21,912 nt of DNA from Dehalococcoidia bacterium (GCA_014384515.1 JACNFS010000139.1:1-21912); one strand, 5' to 3'. Counted from the first letter of the stretch, positions 7,547 through 16,201 are shown. A program made the numbers and translations. The notes: generated from the letters alone by a model not told the origin.

Positions 7547-7897
7547 ATGAAGGTAGGAGCGCTAGCTAAGGATGTTCGTGTTTCGCCTCGAAAAGCCAAG
7601 CTAGTTGTAGACACGGTACGGGGCAAGAAGGTTGATGAAGCTTTGACTATTCTGAAGTTCTCACCAACCCCGACAGCTCTAGCTGTGGCCAAGGTAGTTA
7701 AATCGGCAACTGCTAATGCTGAGAATAACTTTCAGATGGAGCCTTCTGAGCTTAGGATTACCGACATCTTCGCTCATGAAGGGCATACCTTTAAGAGATA
7801 CCGTCCTCAGGCCAGAGGGCGGGCGAATCCTATCCTGAAGCGCTGCACTCATATCGGTGTTTTTGTTTCTGAGGAGGAGAGTATCAGTGGGACATAA
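7547..7897 (+). CDS. rplV: 50S ribosomal protein L22
   Basis: L22 lines the exit tunnel with a long beta-hairpin where macrolide-resistance changes occur. The 116 residues begin MKVGALAKDVRVSPRKAKLV and include VDTVRGKKVDEALTIL, SATANAENNFQME, and the hairpin/C-terminal segment FKRYRPQARGRANPILKRCTHIGVFV. ATG 7547 gives the expected N-terminus. The last 11 bases overlap the start of rpsC, and the rpsC ribosome binding site lies inside this gene, implying coupled translation. Confidence 0.97.
   Translation: MKVGALAKDVRVSPRKAKLVVDTVRGKKVDEALTILKFSPTPTALAVAKVVKSATANAENNFQMEPSELRITDIFAHEGHTFKRYRPQARGRANPILKRCTHIGVFVSEEESISGT
7871..7880 (+). promoter_or_regulatory. Ribosome binding site deciding the rpsC start
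   Basis: GAGGAGGAGA at 7871-7880 lies within the end of rplV, 6 bases ahead of GTG 7887. It favours that codon over the upstream in-frame start at 7857, which would add ten residues (MFLFLRRRVS) foreign to the S3 family. Confidence 0.7.
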
Positions 7898-8558
7898 AGT
7901 TCACCCTTACGGTTTTAGAATTGGTATCATTCGGGGTTGGCATGCCAAATGGTATGACGACAAGCATTACACCGAGTTTTTGCAGGAAGATTTGAAGTTG
8001 CGTCGAACTGTTGAGATGAAGTGCCGTGAAGGCGGTATTGCTAGAGTGGAAATCGACCACCAAGGCAATGAGGTTTTGTTGACCGTATATTCGTCTCGCC
8101 CTGGCATTGTCATCGGTCGGGGTGGGCAGCGTGCTGAGGAATTGAGATCAGACTTGGAGAAAATCTGTGGCAAGAGGGTGCGACTGTCTATCAAAGAAGT
8201 TGAACAGCCCGAGCTTGAGGCTTGTTTGATAGCTCGAAGTGTGGCTGACCAACTTGAGCGTCGGATGGCTTTTAGGCGAGCAATGAAACAGACTGCTTTT
8301 CGGACAATGCAGGCTGGTGCAAAAGGGGTGAAGATCAGCTGCGCTGGAAGGTTGGGGGGCAACGAAATCGCTCGCCGAGAGACTACTCTTCAAGGTCGCT
8401 TACCCTTGCATACACTCTGCGCTGACATCGATTATGGCTTTGCTGAAGCTCATACCACTTTAGGTCATATCGGGGTTAAAGTCTGGGTCTATAAGGGTGA
8501 TATTCTTCCCGAAGTGAGGAGAGAGAGTGTTACAGCCGAAGCGAGTGAAGTATCGTAA
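7887..8558 (+). CDS. rpsC: 30S ribosomal protein S3
   Basis: S3 helps form the mRNA entry channel and contributes to ribosomal helicase activity. From GTG 7887 the protein has 223 residues and begins [18 protein letters not shown]. The KH domain holds the GXXG-type loop in [21 protein letters not shown], and the C-terminal domain has [22 protein letters not shown] and [11 protein letters not shown], ending with [13 protein letters not shown]. The last 32 bases overlap rplP. The short tail [12 protein letters not shown] lies in the overlap and is probably shaped by it. Confidence 0.97.
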   Translation: MGHKVHPYGFRIGIIRGWHAKWYDDKHYTEFLQEDLKLRRTVEMKCREGGIARVEIDHQGNEVLLTVYSSRPGIVIGRGGQRAEELRSDLEKICGKRVRLSIKEVEQPELEACLIARSVADQLERRMAFRRAMKQTAFRTMQAGAKGVKISCAGRLGGNEIARRETTLQGRLPLHTLCADIDYGFAEAHTTLGHIGVKVWVYKGDILPEVRRESVTAEASEVS

Positions 8559-8967
8559 AGTTCATCGAGGGGAACGGAGAGGCAAGGCACAGTCGGGGAA
8601 TACTGTTAGCTTTGGTGAGTTTGGGTTGCAGGCTCAGCAAGCGGCTTGGGTAACAGCCAGGCAGATTGAATCTGCTCGTCGTGTTATGGTCCGTTATCTG
8701 CGTCGCGGTGGTCAGATGTGGATTCGCGTTTATCCAGACAAGCCAGTGACCAAGAAACCGGCGGAGACCAGAATGGGCAGTGGTAAAGGTGCTCCAGACC
8801 ATTGGGTGGCTGTAGTTAGACCAGGGAGAATGCTGTTCGAGATAAGCGGCATAAAAGAACGTATGGCACGAGAAGCGATGCATCTGGCTTCTTATAAGTT
8901 ACCTATCGCCACCAGGTTTGTGGTAAAAGAAACGGTTAAGGAAGAGGCAAGAGTTGAAAATCGATGA
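8527..8967 (+). CDS. rplP: 50S ribosomal protein L16
   Basis: L16 contacts A-site tRNA elbow and the 5S-23S region and is required for late 50S assembly. The 146 residues start at GTG 8527 ([19 protein letters not shown]), 32 bases inside rpsC, with GAGGAGAGA just upstream as ribosome binding site. Further motifs are [40 protein letters not shown], and [21 protein letters not shown]. That last segment includes the Arg hydroxylated in some bacteria. Length is slightly above the 136-144 typical of the family owing to a polar tail [13 protein letters not shown]. Confidence 0.97.
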   Translation: MLQPKRVKYRKVHRGERRGKAQSGNTVSFGEFGLQAQQAAWVTARQIESARRVMVRYLRRGGQMWIRVYPDKPVTKKPAETRMGSGKGAPDHWVAVVRPGRMLFEISGIKERMAREAMHLASYKLPIATRFVVKETVKEEARVENR

Positions 8968-9151
8968 GATTCGCGCTCTTAGAGATGAGGAATTGGCGAA
9001 GCGATTGGAGGAGGCTCACCAGGAGCTTTTTAATTTGCGGTTTCGTCTGGCCACTCGGCAGCTAGTTAATCACCGGGAGCTGCCAAATGTTACAAAGAGG
9101 ATTGCCAGAATGAAGACGGTAGTAAGAGAGAGGGAACTTGGTATAGGATAG
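8954..9151 (+). CDS. rpmC: 50S ribosomal protein L29
   Basis: L29 is a small helical-hairpin protein near the tunnel exit, next to L23. The 65 residues begin at TTG 8954 ([20 protein letters not shown]) and contain [20 protein letters not shown] and [18 protein letters not shown], the two long helices. The start overlaps the end of rplP by 14 bases, so translation is probably coupled; GAAGAGG (8941-8947) could act as binding site. Confidence 0.96.
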   Translation: MKIDEIRALRDEELAKRLEEAHQELFNLRFRLATRQLVNHRELPNVTKRIARMKTVVRERELGIG

Positions 9152-9154
9152 GTT

Positions 9155-9478
9155 ATGGAGAATAGACGAAAAGTCAGGACTGGGAAGGTGGTAAGCGACA
9201 AGATGGATAAAACGGTGGTGGTTTTGGTGGAAACTCTAAGACGCCATCCTCTCTATAAGAAGGTTATTAGGCATACTTCCAAATTCAAAGCCCATGACGA
9301 AGCCAATGCCTGCAAAGTCGGTGATATAGTGAAGATTGTCGAGACTCGCCCTTTGTCCAAGGAGAAATGCTGGCGGGTTGCAGAGATAATAAGAAGGAAA
9401 GAGGTCGCCGAGGTGGAGCTTGTCGAACCTGCTCAGATTCGGCCCGAAGTAGAAGACAGTGATTCAACCTCAGACTAG
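9155..9478 (+). CDS. rpsQ: 30S ribosomal protein S17
   Basis: S17 is a primary 16S rRNA-binding protein of the 30S body with an OB fold. The 107 residues start [20 protein letters not shown] and contain [20 protein letters not shown], the signature [20 protein letters not shown], and [17 protein letters not shown]. The normal family length is about 80-90. The extra 15-20 residues form an acidic tail ([11 protein letters not shown]) whose coding region overlaps the first 20 bases of rplN, so the tail may exist partly to couple the two genes. Confidence 0.97.
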   Translation: MENRRKVRTGKVVSDKMDKTVVVLVETLRRHPLYKKVIRHTSKFKAHDEANACKVGDIVKIVETRPLSKEKCWRVAEIIRRKEVAEVELVEPAQIRPEVEDSDSTSD

Positions 9479-9830
9479 ACTCAGAGTAGCTGATAACAGT
9501 GGAGCCCGGCAAATCATGTGCATCAATGTGCCAGGTGGGACTCGAAGGAGGTACGCTGCCGTGGGCGATGTTATTGTGGCTTCAGTAAAGCGGGCCATAC
9601 CTGGTGGTGGTGTGGTGAAGAAGGGCGACGTGGTACGAGCAGTGGTCGTGCGTGTAGCCAAACAGTATCGCCGTCCGGATGGCTCTTATGTCAGGTTTGA
9701 CGAGAACGCCGCAGTTATCCTGGATGATAAGAACAACCCAAAGGGTACTCGTATTTTCGGTCCGGTAGCGAGGGAACTAAGAGACAAGAATTTCATGAAA
9801 ATAGTATCTCTGGCTCCAGAGGTTCTTTGA
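9459..9830 (+). CDS. rplN: 50S ribosomal protein L14
   Basis: L14 binds at the subunit interface with L19 and is the target of the silencing factor RsfS. The 123 residues begin at GTG 9459 ([20 protein letters not shown]) and match the family end to end, with [39 protein letters not shown], and [20 protein letters not shown]. The start lies 20 bases inside rpsQ, in another frame. This gene would head the classical spc operon; here no promoter space is present. Confidence 0.98.
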   Translation: MIQPQTRLRVADNSGARQIMCINVPGGTRRRYAAVGDVIVASVKRAIPGGGVVKKGDVVRAVVVRVAKQYRRPDGSYVRFDENAAVILDDKNNPKGTRIFGPVARELRDKNFMKIVSLAPEVL

Positions 9831-9831
9831 A

Positions 9832-10143
9832 ATGAAGATCAGAAAGAATGACACGGTTCTCGTTATTGCTGGCAAAGACAAAGGGAAAAAGGGTAAGGTA
9901 CGGCAGGCTTTCCCGAAGAAGGATAGGGTGACAGTCGACGGCGTCAATATGGTGAAGCGTCATTCCCGAGCCCGCGGCGCAGCTAGGCAGGCGGGCATAA
10001 TTGAGCTAGAAGCGCCGCTCCGTGCATCAAATGTGATGTTGGTTTGCAACAAGTGTAATAAGCCGGTTCGGGTTGGCTTTCGTTTTCTTGAAGATGGTAG
10101 AAAGGCGCGGATTTGTCGTTCTTGCTATGAGATAATCGATTAG
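9832..10143 (+). CDS. rplX: 50S ribosomal protein L24 (Cys4 zinc-ribbon form)
   Basis: L24 is an assembly-initiator protein on 23S rRNA domain I. The 103 residues open with [20 protein letters not shown], the KOW motif, and continue with [12 protein letters not shown] and [13 protein letters not shown]. The C-terminal part carries Cys72, Cys75, Cys95 and Cys98 in two CxxC pairs, a probable zinc ribbon found in many but not all L24 proteins. The ATG follows the rplN stop by one base. Confidence 0.97.
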   Translation: MKIRKNDTVLVIAGKDKGKKGKVRQAFPKKDRVTVDGVNMVKRHSRARGAARQAGIIELEAPLRASNVMLVCNKCNKPVRVGFRFLEDGRKARICRSCYEIID

Positions 10144-10162
10144 CTAAAGGTGTATTTCAGGG

Positions 10163-10705
10163 ATGATCAGGTTGAAGGAAAAGCATACACAGGAAACGGT
10201 ACCCGAGCTAATGAGCAAGTTCGGGTATAAGAATGTAATGCAAGTGCCGAGGCTCAAGAAAATCGTGCTGAATATCGGTTTGGGTGAGGCAATACAAAAC
10301 CCTAAAGCTTTGGAAGCCGCTGAGACCGACCTTACGGCAATCTCGGGGCAACATCCAGTAATAACGCGAGCCAAGAAGTCTATTGCCTCTTTCAAGCTCA
10401 GAGCAGGCATGCCTATTGGAATGATGGTGACATTGCGTGGCAGGCGGATGTATGAGTTCTACGATAAACTGGTTAATGTTGTTCTGGCACGCATTCGGGA
10501 TTTTCAGGGGGTGTCTCGGGATGCCTTTGATGGTGAAGGCAACTACACTTTGGGGATTAAGGAGCAGATAGTTTTCCCCGAGATTGATTATGATAAGGTG
10601 GACAAGGTGCGCGGATTCGAAGTGACTGTTGTTACTAGCGCAGCTAGTGATGAGGAGGGCAGGAGTTTGCTTGAGTCTCTAGGCATGCCTTTCAGAAGAA
10701 GTTAA
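10163..10705 (+). CDS. rplE: 50S ribosomal protein L5
   Basis: L5 carries 5S rRNA into the central protuberance and touches P-site tRNA. The 180-residue protein, standard length, shows [61 protein letters not shown], and [20 protein letters not shown]. It ends with [20 protein letters not shown] and a C-terminal [15 protein letters not shown] 10163 is 19 bases after rplX. The next gene is the zinc S14, the usual L5-S14-S8 order. Confidence 0.98.
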   Translation: MIRLKEKHTQETVPELMSKFGYKNVMQVPRLKKIVLNIGLGEAIQNPKALEAAETDLTAISGQHPVITRAKKSIASFKLRAGMPIGMMVTLRGRRMYEFYDKLVNVVLARIRDFQGVSRDAFDGEGNYTLGIKEQIVFPEIDYDKVDKVRGFEVTVVTSAASDEEGRSLLESLGMPFRRS

Positions 10706-10721
10706 TGGGTTTGGGTGAAAC

Positions 10722-10907
10722 GTGGCAAAGCTATCCAAAATTGTAAAATCCAAGCGCCCTCCGAAGTATAAGGTGCAGCGGCGGAATCGATGCCAATTGT
10801 GTGGCAGACCGCGCGCTTATATACGCAAGTTTGGTTTGTGTCGTATTTGTTTTCGGAAGTTGGCTTTGTGTGGCCAGATTCCTGGGGTAAGAAAGTCAAG
10901 TTGGTGA
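10722..10907 (+). CDS. rpsZ: 30S ribosomal protein S14, zinc-binding (type Z)
   Basis: S14 is a 30S head protein. This is the short, 61-residue zinc form, starting at GTG 10722 ([20 protein letters not shown]). Zinc ligands are Cys24, Cys27, Cys40 and Cys43, in CQLC and CRIC. The C-terminus [13 protein letters not shown] is the family signature. The zinc-free paralogue some bacteria use under zinc starvation is not in this window. The gene is sometimes named rpsN type Z. Confidence 0.98.
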   Translation: MAKLSKIVKSKRPPKYKVQRRNRCQLCGRPRAYIRKFGLCRICFRKLALCGQIPGVRKSSW

Positions 10908-10932
10908 TTGAAAGTGCTGGAGGCATCTGTTG

Positions 10933-11325
10933 ATGGTTACTGATCCAATCGCTGATATGTTAACTCGAATTCGCAACGCAATCATGGCGCGCCATGATGT
11001 TGTGCTCATGCCAGCTTCCAAGATGAAGCTTTCTATTGCTAGAATTCTCAAGGATGAGGGCTTCATTTCTGATTATACCGTGCTTAAGGGTAAGCCACAG
11101 CGAGTGATTAAGATCTTCCTGAAGTATATTGGTGATCAACCGGCCGTCGCAGGTTTGGAGAGGGTGAGTAAGCCCGGCCTTAGGGTCTACGTAGGCCGAG
11201 GGGAGATCCCCCGCGTCTACGGTGGTCTTGGGGTTGCTCTCTTGTCCACGTCCAAAGGGGTCATGATCGGGCAGGACGCGTGGCGCCAAAATCTCGGTGG
11301 TGAATTGCTATGTTATGTCTGGTAA
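10933..11325 (+). CDS. rpsH: 30S ribosomal protein S8
   Basis: S8 is a primary binder of 16S rRNA and, in E. coli, the repressor of the spc operon. I choose ATG 10933 ([16 protein letters not shown], 130 residues); a TTG directly before it at 10930 is equally possible and adds one residue. GGAGG at 10919-10923 is 9 bases upstream. The C-terminal RNA-binding signature is complete: [20 protein letters not shown] and [13 protein letters not shown], ending GGELLCYVW. Confidence 0.97.
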   Translation: MVTDPIADMLTRIRNAIMARHDVVLMPASKMKLSIARILKDEGFISDYTVLKGKPQRVIKIFLKYIGDQPAVAGLERVSKPGLRVYVGRGEIPRVYGGLGVALLSTSKGVMIGQDAWRQNLGGELLCYVW

Positions 11326-11347
11326 CTAGGCTTCTGGGAGTGAGTTT

Positions 11348-11899
11348 GTGTCTAGAGTAGGATTGCGCCCCATACCTTTACCTCCGAGTGTCAAGGTCAT
11401 TACTCAGGGGAATGAAGTGACCGTAGAGGGTAGCAAGGGCAAGCTATGTCGCTCATTGCACCCGGACATTTCTGTCACGTTAGTAGATGACAACCTGATA
11501 GTCTCGCGACCTAGCGATAGCAGAATCCATCGCTCTTTACATGGGTTAACTCGAAGTCTTGTGGCTAATATGGTCGAGGGGGTTACTAAAGGTTTTGAAA
11601 AGACTCTGGAGCTTAATGGTGTTGGCTACCGGGCTCAAAAAGCCGACAATAAGTTGTCGCTACAGATTGGATACAGTCATCCAGTAGATTTTTCCCCGCC
11701 ATCTGGTGTGGATATTGTGGTGGAGGGGACGAACCGGGTTCGCGTCATTGGCATTGATAAGGAGGTCGTGGGTGAGACAGCAGCGCGAATTCGGGCCATA
11801 CGCCCTGCTGACGCCTATAAAGGAAAGGGTATCAAGTATGCTGGTGAGAGGCTTCGTCGTAAAGCTGGCAAGGCAGGCAAGGCAGCACTGAGAGGATAG
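11348..11899 (+). CDS. rplF: 50S ribosomal protein L6
   Basis: L6 consists of two repeated alpha/beta domains and stands near the sarcin-ricin loop and factor-binding site. The 183 residues begin at GTG 11348 (MSRVGLRPIPLPPSVKV). Markers are VTVEGSKGKLCRSLH, VEGVTKGFEKTLELNGVGYR, GYSHPVDFSPPSGVDIVVEG, and the C-terminal signature RAIRPADAYKGKGIKYAGER. GGGAGTG at 11337-11343 is the probable binding site. Length is normal. Confidence 0.98.
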   Translation: MSRVGLRPIPLPPSVKVITQGNEVTVEGSKGKLCRSLHPDISVTLVDDNLIVSRPSDSRIHRSLHGLTRSLVANMVEGVTKGFEKTLELNGVGYRAQKADNKLSLQIGYSHPVDFSPPSGVDIVVEGTNRVRVIGIDKEVVGETAARIRAIRPADAYKGKGIKYAGERLRRKAGKAGKAALRG

Positions 11900-11912
11900 A
11901 TAATAGATACTA

Positions 11913-12278
11913 ATGCCTAAGACGGATACAAGGCTAGCACGAAAACGGCGTCATGCTCGAGTCAGGGACAGAGTTAATGGAACAGGGACGAGGCCAAGAC
12001 TTTGTGTTTTCCGGAGCTTGAAATATACTTATGCTCAAGTCATAGATGATTCTGTCGGGCACACTCTGGCTTCGGCCAGCAGTCTGGATCCGGAAATAAG
12101 AGACAAAATGGCAGGGAAGACAAAAACAGAGATCTCTGAGCTAATAGGTGCTCTTGTGGCTCAGCGTGCGCTGAACAAGGGGATCAATCGGGTGGTTTTT
12201 GACAGGGGCGGTTATAAATATCACGGGCGAGTTAAAGCTTTGGCTGAAGCTGCCCGGAAAGCAGGACTGGAGTTTTGA
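11913..12278 (+). CDS. rplR: 50S ribosomal protein L18
   Basis: L18 binds 5S rRNA together with L5 in the central protuberance. The 121 residues run from ATG 11913 and show [54 protein letters not shown], and the C-terminal [20 protein letters not shown], then [10 protein letters not shown]. Both the length and the [17 protein letters not shown] motif are typical. Confidence 0.98.
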   Translation: MPKTDTRLARKRRHARVRDRVNGTGTRPRLCVFRSLKYTYAQVIDDSVGHTLASASSLDPEIRDKMAGKTKTEISELIGALVAQRALNKGINRVVFDRGGYKYHGRVKALAEAARKAGLEF

Positions 12279-12288
12279 GGTTAGTTCA

Positions 12289-12831
12289 ATGAAAGCGATT
12301 ACCAAGGCAATTGGGGAGACAGTCAAAGTTGACGCTAGCGACCTAGAGCTGAGTGAGAAGCTGGTGGAACTTAACCGGGTGGCTAAGGTTGTGAAAGGTG
12401 GTAAGCGTCTTCATTTTAGGGCTCTCGTAGTAGTTGGTGATGGCAACGGGCATGTAGGGATTGGTCTGGGCAAGGCCAGGGAGGTACCAGAAGCTATCCG
12501 CAAAGCTGGTGTGGTCGCCCGAAAGGGCCTAATCAAGATACCGATGGCTGGCGACACCATTCCCCATGAGATATTGGCCAAGTTTGGAGCCGGTAAGGTT
12601 CTGCTTAAGCCGGCGCTGCCTGGGACCGGTGTGATTGCTGGTGGTAGTGTTCGGGCAGTGCTTGAAGCTGTAGGTATAAAGGATGTCCTTACCAAGTCTT
12701 TGGGAAGCTCTAATCCTGTGAATGTAGTCAAAGCCACTATGTTGGCCCTACGTAGCCTTAGGGACCCCAAGGAGGCTGTAGCCAGGCGGAAAGCTGGACT
12801 TGAAATTGAGGAGATTGAGACGAGTGGCTAA
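12289..12831 (+). CDS. rpsE: 30S ribosomal protein S5
   Basis: S5 helps form the mRNA entry tunnel and influences decoding accuracy; spectinomycin-resistance changes map here in other bacteria. From ATG 12289 the protein has 180 residues. TGAGG at 12276-12280, overlapping the rplR stop, supports this start over the open frame reaching back to 12199 inside rplR. Motifs are [60 protein letters not shown], and [20 protein letters not shown]. The start of rpmD overlaps its end by 8 bases. Confidence 0.97.
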   Translation: MKAITKAIGETVKVDASDLELSEKLVELNRVAKVVKGGKRLHFRALVVVGDGNGHVGIGLGKAREVPEAIRKAGVVARKGLIKIPMAGDTIPHEILAKFGAGKVLLKPALPGTGVIAGGSVRAVLEAVGIKDVLTKSLGSSNPVNVVKATMLALRSLRDPKEAVARRKAGLEIEEIETSG

Positions 12832-13018
12832 ACTGCGTATTACCTGGATCAAGAGCGACATTGGCTATGTCAAGCAGCAAAGGCGAACCTTGAGAGCTCT
12901 GGGCTTTCATCGACTCAATCAAACAGTGGAGCATGAGGACTCCCCGTCCATTCGGGGTATGATAGCTAAGGTGAGTCATTTGGTTAGCGCGGAAGTGATC
13001 GGTGATGGAACAAGGTGA
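12824..13018 (+). CDS. rpmD: 50S ribosomal protein L30
   Basis: L30 is a small 23S rRNA-binding protein. From GTG 12824 it has 64 residues: [20 protein letters not shown], then [20 protein letters not shown], then [17 protein letters not shown]. Pairing of I-G-Y at the N-terminal strand with LG(F/L)..(L)..V and the conserved RGM(I).KV is typical. The open frame extends upstream to 12800 within rpsE, but that adds eight basic residues not expected in the family. The start overlaps rpsE by 8 bases, and rplO begins inside its end. A C-terminal tail of about five residues exceeds the usual 58-60. Confidence 0.95.
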   Translation: MAKLRITWIKSDIGYVKQQRRTLRALGFHRLNQTVEHEDSPSIRGMIAKVSHLVSAEVIGDGTR

Positions 13019-13448
13019 ATTGAAGCCCCCTGTGGGAGCCAAGCATAGGAGAAAGCGCGTCGGGCGCGGCGATGGTAGTGGGCATGGCACCTATTCGGGG
13101 CGAGGCTGTAAGGGACAGAAGTCACGTTCCGGGGGTGGAGTTCGCCTCGGTTTTGAGGGAGGGCAATTGGCTCTGATCAAGCGTTTACCTCGGAAGCGGG
13201 GATTCGTTAATATTTTTCGAACTGAATATAATGTTGTCAATGTGGGCAAGCTTAAAATGTTCGCTCCTGATGCTGAAGTTACTCCAGAGGAGTTGCTCAA
13301 AGCCAGGCTGATTAAGTCTGTTAGGCAGCCAGTCAAAATCTTGGGCGATGGGGAAATTGATCGCCCGCTGGTGGTAAGGGCCAACAAGTTCTCCACTACG
13401 GCGCAAAAGAAAATCGTGGCTGCCGGGGGAAGAGTGGAGGGGATTTAG
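13005..13448 (+). CDS. rplO: 50S ribosomal protein L15
   Basis: L15 is a late-assembly protein that threads through 23S rRNA domains. The 147 residues (ATG 13005; a GTG directly before it at 13002 is possible) contain [40 protein letters not shown] and GFEGGQLALIKRLPRKRGFV. They end with the C-terminal KFSTTAQKKIVAAGGRVEGI. The glycine- and arginine-rich N-terminal extension is characteristic. GGAAG at 12991-12995 is the likely binding site. It overlaps rpmD by 14 bases and ends 1 base before secY. Confidence 0.97.
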   Translation: MEQGELKPPVGAKHRRKRVGRGDGSGHGTYSGRGCKGQKSRSGGGVRLGFEGGQLALIKRLPRKRGFVNIFRTEYNVVNVGKLKMFAPDAEVTPEELLKARLIKSVRQPVKILGDGEIDRPLVVRANKFSTTAQKKIVAAGGRVEGI

Positions 13449-13449
13449 A

Positions 13450-14766
13450 ATGCAGCAGAGGGAAGGTAGACCGCGTCTTATTCAAGCGTTGCTGGACGCC
13501 TTTTCATTGCCGGACCTGAGACGGCGCCTCCTCTTCACGTTGGGCATGCTGGTGATTTTCCGCTTTGTGGCTCACGTGCCCTTGCCCGGAGTAGACCTTG
13601 ATGCGTTACGTGAGCTTTTCGACCGGAATCAACTTCTGGGCATGCTCGACATGTTTAGCGGTGGGGCTATGAGGAACTTCAGCGTAGCGGCCATGGGAGT
13701 TTATCCCTACATAACCTCCTCCATCATTATGCAGTTATTGGTTCCGGTTATTCCTGGTCTTCGAGCTTTGTCTCAAGAGGGGGAAGCTGGCAGACGTAGG
13801 ATTAACCAATACACTCATTGGCTGACCGTGCCCATGGCCGGGCTTCAGGGTTATGCTCAACTGGCGCTACTGCGCAGCCAGGGCATCGTTGTCCACGCCG
13901 GGGCCTTACCTACTATGGCTATCATAGTGTCATTGGCAGCGGGTACTATGTTTCTTGTCTGGCTTGGTGAACTGATTACCGAGCGAGGCATTGGCAACGG
14001 TATATCGATAATAATCTTCGGTGGCATTGTGGCAGGTCTGCCAGAAATGATTGGGCGCGGCTTTTTGGCCAAGGGAGACATAACCGGCCTGATTGCCTTT
14101 GTCATTTTGGCCTTGGCTACTATGGTACTTATAGTTATATTCACCGAAGGTCATCGCCGCATCCCGGTCCAATATGCACGGACTGCCTTTCGCGGCGCCC
14201 GCATGTATCGCCAATCGGGTTCAACGCATATCCCGCTTCGGGTAAATACTGCTGGGATGATACCTCTCATCTTTGCCATGTCGTTGATGATATTTCCGGG
14301 GACAATAGCTAGCTACCTTGCCAGCCCGCCAGGACAGGATCCAAACTTCTGGAATACGGTTGCGCAGTGGTTTAGCCCCAGCGCACCTCTGCCTGTTGGT
14401 TTGTTTTACTGGGGATTCTATTTCTTGATGGTGGTCGCCTTTGCCTTTTTCTACACCATGGTGATATTTGAACAGATGGACCTGGCGCGAACCTTGCAGC
14501 GCCAGGGGGGCTTTGTCCCTGGCGTCCGCCCCGGGAAGCCTACCACCGACTACCTCAACAAGGTTATCAGACATATCACCTGGGGTGGGGCTCTTTTCTT
14601 GGCTGTAGTGGCCATAATTCCGTTTGTGGCACGGGAAGTTACTGACGTTGCTGTGTTGACTCTGTCCAGCATGGGGATGCTTATCATGGTTGGCGTGGCT
14701 TTGGATACCATGAAACAAATAGAGGCGCAGTTAACAATGCGCCGCTATGAGGGCTTCTTGAAGTAG
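13450..14766 (+). CDS. secY: Preprotein translocase subunit SecY
   Basis: SecY forms the protein-conducting channel in the cytoplasmic membrane with SecE and SecG. The 438 residues fit the ten-helix family. They begin with a cytoplasmic segment ending LPDLRRRLLFTLGMLVIFRF, then the plug region VDLDALRELFDRNQLLGMLD and MFSGGAMRNFSVAAMGVYPYI, then LSQEGEAGRRRINQYTHWLT. TM4-5 contain LGELITERGIGNGISIIIFG, and a late cytoplasmic loop contains RTLQRQGGFVPGVRPGKPT. It is in its standard place between rplO and adk, with ATG 1 base after the rplO stop. Confidence 0.98.
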   Translation: MQQREGRPRLIQALLDAFSLPDLRRRLLFTLGMLVIFRFVAHVPLPGVDLDALRELFDRNQLLGMLDMFSGGAMRNFSVAAMGVYPYITSSIIMQLLVPVIPGLRALSQEGEAGRRRINQYTHWLTVPMAGLQGYAQLALLRSQGIVVHAGALPTMAIIVSLAAGTMFLVWLGELITERGIGNGISIIIFGGIVAGLPEMIGRGFLAKGDITGLIAFVILALATMVLIVIFTEGHRRIPVQYARTAFRGARMYRQSGSTHIPLRVNTAGMIPLIFAMSLMIFPGTIASYLASPPGQDPNFWNTVAQWFSPSAPLPVGLFYWGFYFLMVVAFAFFYTMVIFEQMDLARTLQRQGGFVPGVRPGKPTTDYLNKVIRHITWGGALFLAVVAIIPFVAREVTDVAVLTLSSMGMLIMVGVALDTMKQIEAQLTMRRYEGFLK

Positions 14767-14779
14767 GGAGATAACACGA

Positions 14780-15442
14780 ATGTTTTTGGTTTTGCTTGGT
14801 GCTCCGGGAGCGGGCAAAGGAACTCAGGCGGCTATGATTTCTCGAAAGGTAGGACTAGCTCACATAGCTTCTGGTGACCTGTTTCGGCAGGCAGTGGAGA
14901 AGGGAACTGAACTGGGGCAGTCGGTCAAAGCTTATATGGATAAAGGTATGTTGGTTCCTGACGAAGTGACGATTCAGGTAATCTCAGAGCGGCTCAATGA
15001 GCCTGATTGTCAAACGGGCTGTATTTTTGATGGCTTTCCTCGAACTGTGGAGCAGGCCAAGGCGCTTGGTAAGACCTTAGCCAGTCAGGGGAAGGCTATA
15101 GACAAAGCAATATATGTTGAGGTGTCCGATGAGGAGCTGTTGAAACGTCTTGGTGGGCGCTGGATATGCCGTCAGTGCCAGACACCTTACCATGAAGTAA
15201 CCTCACCGCCAAGAATTCCCAATAAATGTGACGAATGTGGTGGTGAGCTCTATCAGCGTTCTGACGATACTGAAGAGACGGTAAAAGAGCGACTGAAAGT
15301 GTATTTTGTTCAAACTACCCCTGTCTTGGATTATTACAGGGCAGAGGGCAAGCTTGTTAAGGTGGACGGCAAGCGTGGGATAGAGGAAGTGTCCGAGGAA
15401 ATAATCGATGTTCTCGGCCTTAAATCGGTGAAAGCTAAATGA
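14780..15442 (+). CDS. adk: Adenylate kinase, zinc-type LID
   Basis: This cytoplasmic enzyme interconverts ATP + AMP and 2 ADP, balancing adenylate energy charge. The 220-residue long form has the P-loop GAPGAGKGT (7-15), the AMP-binding segment HIASGDLFRQAV, and GCIFDGFPRTVEQAKAL. The LID domain carries Cys130, Cys133, Cys150 and Cys153, arranged as in zinc-binding adenylate kinases of Gram-positive bacteria. ERLKVYFVQTTPVLDYYRAEG closes the core. Its stop overlaps the map start as ATGA. Confidence 0.98.
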   Translation: MFLVLLGAPGAGKGTQAAMISRKVGLAHIASGDLFRQAVEKGTELGQSVKAYMDKGMLVPDEVTIQVISERLNEPDCQTGCIFDGFPRTVEQAKALGKTLASQGKAIDKAIYVEVSDEELLKRLGGRWICRQCQTPYHEVTSPPRIPNKCDECGGELYQRSDDTEETVKERLKVYFVQTTPVLDYYRAEGKLVKVDGKRGIEEVSEEIIDVLGLKSVKAK

Positions 15443-16185
15443 CGGTCATAAAGTCTACAGAAGAAGTAGCTATTATGCGACAGGCTGGGAGAGTTGTGGC
15501 GGCCGTTTTGCAGAGATTGAAGGACGAAATAAAGCCAGGAATTAAGACGGGCCGGCTGGAATCGGTAGCCGTAAGTGAATTGCAAAAACGTGGGGCTAAG
15601 GCTTCTTTTAAGGGTTACCGGGGTTTCCCGGCGCACCTGTGTGTGTCGGTGAATGATGAGATTGTCCATGGCATCCCTGGGGAGCGGCGGCTAAATGAGG
15701 GTGACATAGTGTCCTTGGATTTTGGGGCGATCGTTGACGGCTTTCATGGTGATGCGGCGATAACAGTCGGGGTAGATGGAATTAGCTCTAAAGCTCAGGA
15801 ACTCCTGGCGGTTACAGAGGCTGCGTTGATGGCTGGGATAAAGGCCGCAAGTTGTGGGGCCCACCTAGGAGATGTTTCGGCGGCTATTCAGGACTATGTT
15901 GAGACAAAGGGGCTTTCTGTGATTCGGGAGTATTCTGGTCACGGAGTTGGTAGAGACCTGCATGAGGATCCGTTAGTGCCAAACTTCGGCTCGCGTGGTC
16001 GAGGCCCCGTGTTGAAAGAAGGTATGACCTTGGCTTTGGAGCCGATGGTGACTACGGGAGACTGGCACACACGTGTCACCGAGAATCAGTGGACGGTGCT
16101 GACTGCTGATGGCAGCCTTTCAGCTCATTTTGAGCACACTATCGCTATTAGCAAGGGTGAACCTGAGATACTCACTGTGCTATAG
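15439..16185 (+). CDS. map: Methionine aminopeptidase, type I
   Basis: This cytoplasmic metalloenzyme removes the initiator Met from nascent proteins with small second residues. All expected ligands are visible in the 248-residue protein: Asp94 (SLDFG), Asp105 (FHGDAA), His168 (SGHGVG), Glu201 (ALEPM) and Glu232 (HFEHT). His77 (EIVHGIP) and His175 (LHEDP) correspond to the substrate-site histidines. The lack of an insertion in the catalytic fold marks type I. ATG 15439 overlaps the adk stop by 4 bases. Its stop lies in one arm of a small inverted repeat that reaches the infA start. Confidence 0.98.
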   Translation: MTVIKSTEEVAIMRQAGRVVAAVLQRLKDEIKPGIKTGRLESVAVSELQKRGAKASFKGYRGFPAHLCVSVNDEIVHGIPGERRLNEGDIVSLDFGAIVDGFHGDAAITVGVDGISSKAQELLAVTEAALMAGIKAASCGAHLGDVSAAIQDYVETKGLSVIREYSGHGVGRDLHEDPLVPNFGSRGRGPVLKEGMTLALEPMVTTGDWHTRVTENQWTVLTADGSLSAHFEHTIAISKGEPEILTVL

Positions 16186-16201
16186 TATAGAAGAATACTA
16201 T
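16182..16201 (+). repeat. Inverted repeat spanning map stop and infA start
   Basis: ATAGTAT (16182-16188) and ATACTAT (16195-16201) are perfect 7-base inverted copies around a 6-base loop AGAAGA. The left arm holds the map TAG stop. The right arm holds the first two bases of the infA ATG. The loop holds the only purine-rich stretch that could serve as infA ribosome binding site. The stem is A/U-rich and weak, so an effect on translation is only a possibility. Confidence 0.45.

Noticed and set aside
7857-7886. Ten extra residues at the S3 N-terminus
   Set aside because: GTG 7887 follows GAGGAGGAGA and gives the conserved MGHKVHP opening.
12199-12288. N-terminal extension of S5 by 30 residues
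   Set aside because: The open frame lies inside rplR, and the ATG at 12289 has a good ribosome binding site and gives the family N-terminus.
14221-14718. 165-codon minus-strand ORF inside secY
   Set aside because: The translation is His-, Lys- and Gln-rich low-complexity sequence typical of the reverse complement of a membrane-protein gene; no domain is seen.
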